Below, in pieces: positions 52,271 through 64,000 of a stretch of 64,000 nucleotides of DNA (positions within the stretch are counted from its first letter, which is position 1; every line of letters begins with the position of its first letter). The position numbers and the translations under genes are program-made. This DNA comes from Apis mellifera (lineage: Eukaryota; Arthropoda; Insecta; Hymenoptera; Apidae), in NCBI RefSeq assembly GCF_003254395.2, contig NC_037638.1, positions 5,505,001-5,569,000 on the forward strand, given 5' to 3'. The notes beneath the pieces were generated by a model. It was not told the DNA's origin and ran no database searches. It saw only the letters and a list, made by a program, of their open reading frames with translations.

Positions 52271-55200
52271 AATTTTTAATTATTAAATCAGGTTAATAGA
52301 AATCAATCGATTAAATTTTATTTCTATACATCTCTTGAAACACATATATCGAATCGAAACTGTGATTTAAATCGAAACTGAAATTAATCAATTAGCTCGA
52401 TAACAAACGAATGGATATGAATTGAAAATTATCTTTTTAAAAAAACGATTAAAATGTAACGTAAAGAGTAATTAACAGTTAACTCGCATATTTTTCAGAA
52501 TTAATGGAAATTTTTACATTGCACGTGACATAAAATTGATAATAATTGGAACAAAAATCTAATAACGCCCAATCAATAGACCCTTCCGAATAAAACGTAT
52601 ACATGGAGTTTATTTCCTAGTCTGTATTCACCACAGTTGAATTAAATTGAGATTTCAATCGAAGCGGAAATCACGTCCAAGAAAGACTCCGCTTCGATTC
52701 TGGACAGTTTCCAGCGCCAAAAAATTTCGATATCGCCTCAAAAAAAAAAAAAAAAAAAGAGAGAAAGAAAGGAAGAAAAAAAAAATGGAACGTTACCTCG
52801 TGAAAGTTGCCTACTATTCTCGAATAAATTTGCAAGTAGATCCATATGCGAATACTCGATACATAAAATTTTAAAATAATATCCTCCTAACTTGAATAAT
52901 ATATACAGATAATATTTATTTAGAATAATGACTTATATCATTTTGCATAAATAAATTCTTTCATAGAATTTTCAATTAATCACTCACTGTTTCTATCTCA
53001 TTTAAAATTATTCTAAAATTTTTGAATAATATACACGAGATCGTAAATCATCTTTTCTTAAATTTAATTTAAATGAACGTCAGTCTAAAACGAGCTGGTC
53101 CACAAAGTAAGTTAATTTTATATGAAAATCTGGAAAGATTAATCAATAGATTTTTAAGATTATCTAAAGAATTTAAAAAATCTAATCTACCAATTTGATA
53201 ATAATATACCAATAATAAATCACTATTTGAATTTAAATTATCCTCAAAATCAGTAACGAACAAGGCAACTTTCTCATTGACCTTCATCAAGTATGAAATT
53301 CTATTCTTCTTAAAAAAAAACCTATTTACCAGATTCTAGGATCTGGAATTCCACGAATCGTTGGAAATAGAGAAGCAAGCTACTACGCGATACGTTGGAA
53401 CGAATTTACAATTCGTAATCCAAACGGCACGCAACCAACTTTTTCCCAATAAACGAGGAGTTCGACTTCACTTCGGTCCTCCACTCTTTGTGGATTAGTT
53501 CGTATAAATTCAGTAGCCTGCTCGACAACCTCGAAGATTCACAAGCGTGCCTTCGATTCCCGACTCTTTACAGGATTATCGAGTAGGCGTTCGAACTTTG
53601 CCCTCTTCGCCTGATATCTGACGAGTTTTAATGGAATTCCTTCTGGAGATTGACTTTCGTGCTTTCTCGCGATCGAGAGACCGATCCCCCACCACACGTC
53701 GCGTACCTTTCCGATTATTCGATGAAGATTTAAATAAAACCGAGACGGAATTTGAAATTTTGAAATACGTGACGAATTGATGATATAGATTTTAGAAAAC
53801 TTCATATATTTCGTATTAGCATGTTTTCATCCACGAGCTGTCGAACATTTAGGTTAAGTTTCGATATTCGTACGAACATTCGTCGGAAAACTGGCGCGAA
53901 ATTTGAAATTATGAAACACACAAATCGAATTCCGATATAACTTTTAAAACGTTAGGTTTGAATATATATATTTTTATCTTTAAACCTCATCGAATAATTA
54001 GGTTAGGATCACACGAGCGTCAAAAATTAGAAGATATTCGTGTTTTGTAAATTTACATTTTAATCTATAAGTCACTGAACATTTAGGATCAAGGTCATAC
54101 ATCAAAAAAACATTTAAGAGCATATAAATATGTAAAGTAAGCTATTTTAAGAAAACATAATGCTCGTTTCTTTAATAATAATAATATAATGATTTAAACA
54201 ATAAATGACTATTATAATTGAAATATAATTGAAATATAATATTGGAATTAATAAACCGTTGGAATTATAAGAAATAGTATTTGGATTTATTAGCCACCAC
54301 TTGAAACCGTTCTTGGTCATATATTCGGAGAGGTAGAGTTCCTAGAATTGGCCGACGTTATCTGATTCTGGCCCACTCAACCGTGCCTGCAAGGGCAAGA
54401 GTGGGAAATAGTGCAAACGAGACAGAATATATACAGAGTGTAATAACCGAGCGCACAAAGTCAGAGCATTTTTAAGTAATTGAAATTAATATGAAAGTTA
54501 ATATAATTTGATATCCTTTTCAATCATAAATGATTCTTTAATTTTATTGTACGTGTTTATTAAACTTATATATTTAAAGTTATGAACAGTAAACATTTTT
54601 TCAGTGACTTGTAGACTGAAGAATGTAAATCCTCTTTTCTATGGAGAAGAACAAAACAATCCATGGAAAAACGAGCAACATTTTAAAAAATCCTATGTAT
54701 CGTTTAAAAAAAATCTCACGAATGTACGAATGAAAAGATGCATTAGGAATTCACAGTATTTAGGTCAGTCACAGCCAATCGATTGCATTCGAATGGCTCA
54801 TTATGGCCACGTTTCGCAATCATATTGCCATATGTAGTAGCTTCATAAGAACGAAGGAAAATAACGTAGAATATCCATCATCCTGGAAATAACTATGCAT
54901 CTTTTCCGCATCGTTTCCTTTTCAACCGTTGGTTCAAAATCGACGAAATAAAATCTAGTTATTGATTCATGCTTTCAAATCATTTTTTCTTTAACTTTTT
55001 TTTCCCCCCCTCTATTCTTTTATGCATGGAAAATTGGAAAAGTTATCTTTCGTAATGATTTTTTTTTTGTTTGTCAGTTAAAAATTGGCTTTAATGTTTA
55101 TTTAGAAAATTTTAATAAGACTTGATCTTTTAATCTTATATATTTTTATATATATTATATATCTAGTTTTAAGATAATATTTAACCTATAAATATAAATA

Positions 55201-56346
55201 AGTTGCAATAATTAAATGAAATACATATCTTATTCAAGATATAATTTGAAAGATAAATTACAGGAAAAAAAAAAACAAGATATAATGATATCTACATTTA
55301 AACATAAAAAATGCTTAACTCATATATCAATCTTATATCAGTTAAATATTTATACTGATTATAATTATTTTGCAATTTCTACCAGTACTGCCCACATTTA
55401 ATATTTATAATAATGAATAAAATAATAGAAAAATTAGAACTACCAGCTTATTAATAATTATTTAAATATTCTGATACAATGAAAATGAATAGACAATTAT
55501 ATTAATTTTTATCTCAATAAAATACAATATGAATTTGATCAAAAATATTTCCATATTTTCAATAACTAAAACAAAAACAAAAAAAAAAAATATAAAATCC
55601 ATTATTTTGTCAAATTTGATAATCCTATCATTAAAATTCATTTATTAAAATTCCGAATAAAGAGAAAATGAAATTATTTTGTAAAAATATGATCAGTGAA
55701 CAAACTCGAGTATATCTAAATCACAACATTAATAAACAATCATATGAAACAAATTACTTTAATCTCATTCTCTCTTCTCCCAAAGGAACAACTTAACATT
55801 TCCATTTACTTACCAACAACATTCTTAATACTCAAGCATTCGAGGGTACGTTTTTGTTTAACATCTGTGTTCAGCTTCTTCACTTACCTGAAAAAAATAT
55901 TTAATTTTCAATTAAACGTGGAATAAAACTTGAAGAAAGAGAAAATGAGAAACGCTAAGCTTTTCCATTATCTAGATGGAAGATAAAAAAACAGTGAAAC
56001 GGTTATATTTTCTTCTCCTATTCAGATTTCCGTTTTTGAGAAAATTTTTATTTTTTGCTGTAAGAAAATTCGAAACCCATCACGTGAAATAACGTCTCTC
56101 TGTGGGAAACATTTCGAACACTGGAAAAATAGGATTCCTCATAGGGGATGAGAGGGCCACTCGACACTTTTCATCTCGCGCCCTCGAAAGACACGACACA
56201 CACCCACCAGTGGTACGAGTATACTTGGGAGTATCGATATGAGCAATATCGGTGTTGGACGATGTTTCGTACAATTAAGGATTAAAAGATAATAGAATTA
56301 TCGAATTATAATTGATTAGTATTTATATTAATTATTATTCAGATGC

Positions 56347-56430
56347 TGCATAGAGATAAAGTTCGCCAACTCGTCGTGCTATGAAATTACTAGGTACTAC
56401 TTCGTTGGCGAATGGTTACTTTCAACATAC
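56347..56430. ncRNA. MicroRNA-precursor-like hairpin (unrecognised)
   Basis: TTCGCCAAC (56362-56370) pairs perfectly with GTTGGCGAA (56404-56412). Inside, GT-C-GTGC can pair with GTACTAC with one mismatch and a G:U pair. Outside, TAGAGATAA (5' side) pairs imperfectly with TTACTTTCAA (3' side). The total is about 23-25 pairs over about 84 nt with a loop of 14 or so bases. Neither arm is recognised as a known microRNA. It could also be an inverted-repeat regulatory site. Confidence 0.35.
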
Positions 56431-57331
56431 TTCCTTTGGGAATGCACCAAATGTTACTAGCGTCTTTGTCCACCTTTCGAGATAATTTTGGAACTTTTGG
56501 TCTTGTGGATTAACCTTTAGATATATATTAACCTTTATTCTCAATATGTCATTAATACGATAAAAATTCTATTCTTTCAATGTTTACCTCTGAGAACAGA
56601 AAAAAAAGAGTCGTTAAACGAATAGGAAAGATTTCATTATTCTTTTTTTATTAATCAAGAGTAACACGAATTGAAAATTTTAAAGGCCGTTCCACAAAAT
56701 CATATTGTTTCGAAGCATGGACTATATATATATATAAATTATTGTAAATTTAAACTGGAACGATTTCGAAATATATGAAATTATTATTATTTTTAATCTT
56801 TATCTCTAAAAGATACCTGAAAGAATGTGTATAAGCAGGTTAAACACATCCGACGGATAATATTTCAAAATGTACGTAAATACACGAGAGAAGTATCGAG
56901 TTTTGTGGACAGTAAAGTTTACAAATTAAATTGGTGGCGACAGGTTCTCTCCTATGTCGTCGTAATGTCTTACTAAGATACTCGTGTTTACTTGCATTAT
57001 TGCGCAAGATAACTGTTATCTAGATTAAATAATTTGTCGCTGTTTTACGATCACTGTTCCTCGCTAGCGATAACTGTATTTTCTAACGTGATGTATTAAT
57101 TAATTAAAATTGCACAACACACTTGAAACTATATTTATTGAAGTATCATCTTTAAACTATAATAACTATTATTAGCCCGGAGAAAAACTATAATTTCAAT
57201 AATTCTAGATGAAATTAAGATTGGCAATAATATTTCAATATTCTAATTGATTAATTGATCTCAACAGATCTCTTGGATTGATCCGATTATTAACGAAGCA
57301 ATGCTAACTTTGAATCGAACGGTTAGAATTC

Positions 57332-57390
57332 CGAATAATAACGAAAATACACGATCTCGCACGATCATACCCGAATTTCTCCGATCTGTC
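57332..57390. repeat. 10-bp-phased CGA array, copy 6 (six units)
   Basis: CGA recurs at 57332, 57342, 57352, 57362, 57372 and 57382 with no slip: CGAATAATAA, CGAAAATACA, CGATCTCGCA, CGATCATACC, CGAATTTCTC and CGATCTGTCG. Orientation is the same as the 35584 array and the CCCGAATTT word is shared with it. Confidence 0.88.
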
Positions 57391-59227
57391 GCATGGAACC
57401 ACGTACCACGTCTGTTTAAATGATTTCGAGTAAATATGACGCTTTAATTAAAGTTTATCATATACATTATAGTTATTACGTAATCAATTGGTCTTTAAAA
57501 TTGTAAATATAATAATATTTAAGAAATTTTACGACTTCCCGCAAATCTAAATATTCGCAATGATTCGTGTGAGGAATATTTCTGACTAAGCTTCATCGTA
57601 AAATTGAACAATATTTATTTCTGTAATTTTTCAAAAAACCGTACCCGAACAGTAATAATTTTGACGTATAGCGATAAGAAAATTCGATGGAAAGCATACC
57701 CATCAAACAAAGCTCATATCGCAAAAAAATTCCTTTCCCTATGGAATCGTGACGTATCTCTCGTATTACCTGAAAAAATAAAAAAAAAAAAGAAAAAAGA
57801 GGATTTTCACGATGATAAAAGTGGCGAAACATTTTTCTCCTCTTATTTTTTAAATTCTCACAGTGAACATATTGAATTCGTTGAAATAAAAACTTTCCAA
57901 CTAAAAATGATCAAATATATTTTTTATCATCCAATATTGAAAATTATTATCGAATTTTATACTTATGTTATACAATCATTTTTTTTTAGATATTTTAATA
58001 TCTAATCAAATATGTAATTTTTTGATACACTTTAAAATTACCTGTTTAAAAATTTATTAATTTACAAAATGAATATAATTATCGAGCTAAAGATACTTCA
58101 AATACCATTTTCGACACAAGAAACCGGAGGGAATGGAAATTAAGGTTCGCAAATGTAGCGAAGAAAAATTTAAAACTTCATATTTGATATACACGAGAGA
58201 ATTGCAAGTCTAATTCCGGACTTTTACCCTCTTTTGCTTTACGATTTTTCTTCCGCGTTTCCGCCAGAGTTACCTATTCACAGCTTCAATTACCGTTACC
58301 ACTACACCTGTACACGTAACTTGGGTGTAGCAATCTTCAATCTCATAAATTAAAGCTAATATTAAAATTAAGATTAAAAATTAACTTTTTTACTCGAACA
58401 TAATCTATATTGTATCGTGAGTTAGACTCAATATTATTAAGGGAAGATAATATTTTTTAAAAAAAATTTTCTTCTTATTTTTCATTGAAGTTTTATGAAA
58501 AATTTGGAAACTAATAAAAAAAAAAACTTATATATATTTTTCTTAAAAATTAAAATTCCAGATGTCATGATTATAATCAATAAGAAACACTTGTGCTATT
58601 TTTTCTATGTAAAATACATATCTTATCTTTCATTTCTTGTGCTGATTTCATTAAAAAAAAGAAAAAAAGTTATATAATCTTTCCCTGACAATGACAATTC
58701 TCTTTTAATTAACTCTTAAAATTTATATTTATATTCTTTATAATTATTTTTGCATTATTTGTCTCGAAACAATAGAATAACAATTAAAAATTTTACTATC
58801 CAAAAAATCTCTCCTCAAAGTATATATTACATATATAGTCATGTAGAGTTATTATTTCACATCGAAATTTGCGATAAAATAGAAAAAAAAAAATTGCTGT
58901 CTAATTTTAATACAAATTATAAGCTTAATATTTTTTTTTTTTTTTACTTTCTGATAAAATACAAACTCTAATATTTATACAATTCTTTTTGTAACATTAG
59001 AGAAGAAACATTATATACTTAGTACTCGTCTAAGTATAAAATCACTAGATAGATAAAAAAAACTAGATAGATTTCTTTTATTCGCTGAAAAAAAAAACGG
59101 TCGTTTTTTGATGCAATTTTTATTTTCACTCGAACGATAAGCGCAACGCTGCAACAGGGATTGCTCTTGTAACATGGTGTCCCTTTCCTGCTCGTGAGAA
59201 AATTAAGACAGAGTCAGTTGAAAGAGT

Positions 59228-59407
59228 GGGGGAGGGGGAACAGAGGACGATGGAAAGTTTATACGTGGAAATATTGCGCGTATACGTGTCAAGTTAGAGA
59301 ACATAAAAGCGAAAAGAATGAGTAATACTCTCGATGGAACATTTTTATTCAACCCTGGGGGGAAAAACCAGGAGGGGGAGGGGGGAGGAAAAAAGATCTT
59401 CAGGGGG
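59228..59407 (+). other. Two G-rich clusters with G-quadruplex potential
   Basis: GGGGGAGGGGG lies at 59228-59238. At 59357-59407 there are runs of 6, 5, 6 and 5 G with spacers of 11, 1 and 17 bases. Such density of G-runs is rare in this AT-rich window. The second cluster nearly satisfies the usual G-quadruplex pattern of four runs, apart from the long loops. Confidence 0.6.
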
Positions 59408-62400
59408 ATACTACGGATAAAACTACAGATAGTGGTTTTATGTGAAATCCAACTGAAACGAATTGTTCAGAGATACCGAATGATCGGACAGCTCACATCC
59501 GATCTATTTTTCACGGATCGAAATTCGACAATCGAGAAACTTTCTTGTCACGCGATTATTTGTTTCACACATTCGCGTTTTTTTTTAGAGATTTGGAATT
59601 AACTGCGGATCAAACGCTGAAAATCTTCAAAATTGTTTCGGAATTTGAAAAGTTTCGAGTTTTTAAAAAAACTTTGCAATTTTTGAAAGGAGACGAATTT
59701 TTATAAAAATTATTCTTGTTTTTCGAGTTTTAGAATTAATCAGAAATGGGATACTTGAAATCTTGAGATTATTTTGAGAATTTAGAAAATGTCGAAATTC
59801 AAAGTTTGATTGATGTTGAATTTTTAAAATTTAAAGATTTAGATAAAATTTGATGGAATTTTGTAATTCTCGAAACTTTTACGATTTCAAGCTCTCAAGA
59901 AAGAAAAAGTATATATAGTTCTTTGGTTGAAATTTGATGAAATTACTTTGCGAAAAATCGTAAAGTTTTAGAAAAACCTATAAAGTGATCTTCCAAGTTC
60001 CAGTGAACTCTTGTTGAAAGATTAGACCCGTGACAGTGGTGCTTTTGCAGCATTAAAGTTGAACAGGTTTGAAAACGAGGAGAAAGAAGATCGAACGAAT
60101 CACATCATCTTTCGATTGCTTCTTCCACCTCTTTTAAAGACACGGAAAGAGAAACCAATCTTGTTCAAGTGGATCGACGATTGTATCAAAGGTTGAAGTT
60201 ATCTGACATATTTCGTTTTTCGTAATCCATCAATCTTTTTCGTAATTATTCAATGTACATATTCGAAACTTTTCGATTAACCTTATTTCTGGAGCACATT
60301 ACTATATAATTTTCCTCTAACACGTTCGAAATTTAAAATAATTAAAAATAATTTAGAAATATCGTTAACAAAATTATTAATCAAAGTTTTAATGATTTTG
60401 AAGTTTAATGAAAATGAAAAATAATCAAATTTTTATATGTTTTACAAAATATAAATATATAAAAAGAATAACAATAATTGTTTTAAAATAAATTTTTAAT
60501 TCTAAAAAGCTTTGTAAAAGTTTTTAATTAAATAAAAAATATACAACTGTTATTATCAATCCTTTCGTTGAATATAAATTTCAGTTAATTATATATTAAT
60601 TATTATTATTGCTTAATTTAAATCGTAATTGAATTATATTTAGTATTTTAAAATAATACATGTGATTTTTTCTAAAAAAGTTTTATTTTTGTTCGAAACA
60701 TTTATATAGATTATCTATTTCGAATTGAACAATAATTACCAAGTTCCTATAAAAAACTATCGTAATAAGACAATAATTTGAATCGTTTGAATGGCGGCAT
60801 ACAAATTTCAAATTAGAGAATCATACGACATTTGACAGCACTTAAATGGAAAAGTAAATTCAAATATAAATGACTTGCCATGTGTTGTTGAATGATTTGA
60901 TGTTGATCCATTGTGTTCCTCTTAGAAAGTAATTTCACAATCTTCACGGTGCAAGAAAACTCTTGTCAGCACCAAAGTAAAAGGAGGGAAATTGTAAAGC
61001 GAATGCAAGTACAATATTCACGAAACAAGACGCGGCGAAATACTGAGGCAAAGCCAGACCGTTTCTACACTGACTCTGTGTATTTGCGTCTCAGGTGGGG
61101 AGAAGCTCTACGCATGCGCGCCAATGTTCGCAGTCGAATGATTACAAGACTGAAAATTTTGAAAAAACATCCCTAGGGATTCTCATTATCCGTTCAATCT
61201 GCTTTTTATCATTTAATTTTCTTCAAATTAAACTTTTTCTGATTTAGTTCTCGATTAAGATAGATAATGAAACGTTAAAATAATTTTTCTATTCTCTCTT
61301 ACATCATATTTAATAAAGAATATTTTCGTACTGATTGTTATTTTTATTCTAGTATAATTGTAATAATAAAAGAAAATATATTATTATAATTATGTTGTGT
61401 AGAAAGAAATTTTAGATTTTTATAAATTAATTTTCAGAATTAAAGAATTGATTTATATAAACTTATTATCTATTTAAAAAAAAATTATTTAACAAATAAT
61501 TTTTTTATCTTTACAAACTTTAAATTATATTTTAAAGAATTATATTTTAAAAAACAGTATAAAAATGCAGTCGTGCTTTAAATCGTTTTCAATGCCGTTT
61601 TCAATGGAAATGTTTTTCCAAGTTATCTACAATTTTCCATACTTTGCACATGTAGAACATATAAATGTAAATTTTCTTAAATCTTATTTTCCTAGAGACT
61701 TTGCTTTAGAAACATAGAATATTCGAGAAACTGTACATAAAAATTCTCACAATATATATTTATATATATAATATAAAAGATATATATATATAAAAGAAAT
61801 TAAAATTCAATCAATCTTTTTTATTAAAAATCAATAAAACTAATATTCAATTTTACTCAAAAATACTTCTCTTAAAATAAAATATATAATGTAAATAACC
61901 GAATTTGGATATCCATCCAAAGAGATATAACGTTATATAATCGACGGTCCGATAAATCGCAAATGTTCACGACCAATTACAAATTCTGCTCGCGAATCAA
62001 GGATTTCGGAAATTTAATTGACCCTTCCACTTCTCTCTCTCTCGTTCGTCACGTTTCCCCGTACGCGACAAATTAAATAGAGAAAATCACCGCAGGGGAG
62101 CATGAAGGAAAAAGGAAAAAATCGACGTCTATCCCATCCCTTTAGGTGTGCGTAAGGTCGGTCGCAACGAGTGCATTTAGCCCGTTTTTTTGGCACAAAG
62201 AACTACAACCCAGCAGAGTAAGGGGCGAATAAGAGACTCTATTGTTTCCTGTCCGATAGTATACTCCGGCCACTCGAGACACCCGGTATATTTGAGCGGG
62301 CGTCCTGCAAGGGGCGTCTCTCTGACTATCGCCAATAATTGTTCCTTATCAAAAGGGAACGAAACAGGCGTCGACCATATGCGAGCCACAACACGCAGCA

Positions 62401-64000
62401 ATTAAAACCTACCACGATTTTGACCCGTATACGTACGTAGTACCTTGCACGATACGCTCGTCTGTTCCAGTTATTCTACAAATTACAAAGGGCATGATGT
62501 TTCGTGAATTTTCAACGCGTCATTTGATTCCAGATTGCACTTTGATGTTCTTTTGTTATCTATTTTTAAATAAAATATCCCATATGTATCGCGTTTAGAA
62601 TTCATATATGTCTTGAGATGTGATGATGTAAGATACTTCAACTGAAAAATAATATAATATTTTTATTTTCAATTTTATGTATAAGTAGATTTATTTTTTT
62701 ATAATATATTTGGAATTATTTTTATATATATATAGAGAGTATAGAGAAGAATGTATCAAGATATATGTAATAACAATAATGATTAAAGAAAATGAAACAT
62801 AACCTAGTTACATTAGATCAAATTTAAAAAGGCACATTTGTTATGATTATCATAATGACGCAGAGAATGAGATAACATGGAAATGGACGGAAGGATCTTG
62901 TCTGTGTAATGAAAATTATTGCAACGAAAAAGGATAGGAAAGAGGAAGTGTATGTTCACAACGCATGCCTTGATCACATGTATTCCGTATCAACTCTGCA
63001 GCCAGAGATAAGAACCTACTGCCATGTTTAAAAGTGGTCTGATATTAAAGAATGGTTAGAATATATTATTATTAATGATAAATTTGACTTACTGTGACGA
63101 ATAATTATTATTAATTTTTGGAATTAAATATTATTTATAAGAAATACACGTATTGTATATATAAATATATATGTAGAACTTCATAATTGTGAAACTTTTA
63201 ACTTTGAAATCTGGACTTCATTTCATCAAGAATAACTTTAAGATCATGTCGCGATACATTTTGAATATATTTTATCACCAGTTATGCTATAAAAAAATAA
63301 ATAAATATATTTATACGAGAAAAATGAAATATTAAACATATTGAAAATTCAAAAAGAAAAGAAAACATCTAGAAATGAAAATTCATCTTTTAACATTATT
63401 TAAATTATTCATATTATTCATATTCATGTATTTTTTTATTATGATATTCGAAGAAAATATTTAGATGATTCTTTTTAAATGAAAAATGTTTTATGTTATA
63501 TATTAGAAAATGTTATTTTTTTTTTTTTTTATGATGATAATAAAACATACTTAACATACTAATGCGTGAATTCCTCGAGTGAGAAACTATGAAATCTCAA
63601 GAAGCTCGATATAATTTGGAGAAGTCTAAAGTTAATTTCATAACGTGAAAACCCAGGAGAATTTTCATTCATCCATTCAACAAGTTTAACAAGATCTCAG
63701 CTAAAGAATGTTTCTAATCTGAAAAGATCAACCAACAAATCCTGAAAGCAAGAGTTTTGAAGTGTGTGAACTGCAAACTAAGTATTTAATGAACGGCTTA
63801 CCACTTTACTCTCTATTGTTTATCAACGGGAAGCGCTGAAACTTTTCATACTCAATTTCATATTCCTGGAATTACCAAATTGTGAGTTTTACATTTTTTA
63901 CCCTTTTTCATTTTAAAAAAAAAAACTTTTTTTACATTATATACAAAAAAAAAGTATAAAAATATGTAGAAGATTTTGAAAAAATTATTCTCTAAATTTT

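Larger units (their letters stand above)
49651..64000. other. Non-coding region, part 4
   Basis: No exon was recognised with confidence. It contains two decamer arrays (50650-50709, 57332-57390), a 164-bp-spaced duplication (51989-52270), and GC-richer patches at 50220-50450, 53330-53720, 54290-54430, 56080-56270, 58080-58330, 59090-59560, 60900-61170 and 61960-62460. It also has a microRNA-like hairpin (56347-56430) and two G-rich clusters near 59.2-59.4 kb. A 119-base plus-strand exon candidate at 50326-50444 is discussed in the findings. The last 1.5 kb is plain AT-rich DNA. Confidence 0.5.

Noticed and set aside
53461..53490. Possible further decamer array (TTCGACTTCACTTCGG)
   Set aside because: Only two cores, spaced 11 bp, so it fails the 10-bp rule.

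Overview
This is an AT-rich, intron-dominated piece of animal nuclear DNA. GC-rich patches of a few hundred bases sit in a background full of poly(A/T) and (AT)n. The base composition, the insect form of a conserved microRNA, an arthropod-type matrix metalloproteinase and the scarcity of transposon ORFs suggest a hymenopteran insect, most likely a honeybee (Apis). That species call is an inference and was not tested by alignment. Most open frames over about 60 codons in the window are chance frames in low-complexity or GC-patch DNA.

Two genes are firmly recognisable, both on the minus strand. (1) Three phase-compatible exons (16683-16829, 12689-12831 and 6118-6276, in transcript order) encode most of the catalytic domain of a secreted or membrane-tethered matrix metalloproteinase, best matched to insect Mmp2. 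They include the structural Zn/Ca segment, the HExxHxxGxxH zinc site and the Met-turn. The signal peptide, prodomain with cysteine switch and first part of the catalytic domain should lie at higher coordinates, and the hinge and hemopexin repeats beyond position 1. I could not find those exons here. (2) A microRNA precursor at about 42025-42110 carries both arms of miR-307. It lies about 25 kb upstream of the first recognised metalloproteinase exon on the same strand, so it may be intronic to that gene.

Layout: 1-6117 is downstream intron. 6277-12688 is an intron holding two structured patches, a 21-bp-stem hairpin at 9692-9768 and a cluster of palindromes at 10731-10850. 12832-16682 is an intron with small tandem duplications. 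From 16830 to 64000 there is no certain protein exon. This stretch contains the microRNA, GC-rich patches that look like conserved regulatory DNA (including paired kappaB-like sites at 27335-27366 and a Grainyhead-type palindrome at 41151), a mariner-type MITE (49182-49650), several local duplications, a 165-bp GAGC/GA microsatellite and a second microRNA-like hairpin (56347-56430).

The most unusual signal is a dispersed family of short arrays (about 151-190, 35584-35663, 43215-43316, 45971-46079, 50650-50709 and 57332-57390). In each, a CGA/TCG core recurs every 10 bp over 40-110 bp while the bases between the cores diverge. I do not recognise this family. The strict 10-bp spacing, close to one helical turn, makes it the best candidate here for something undescribed.
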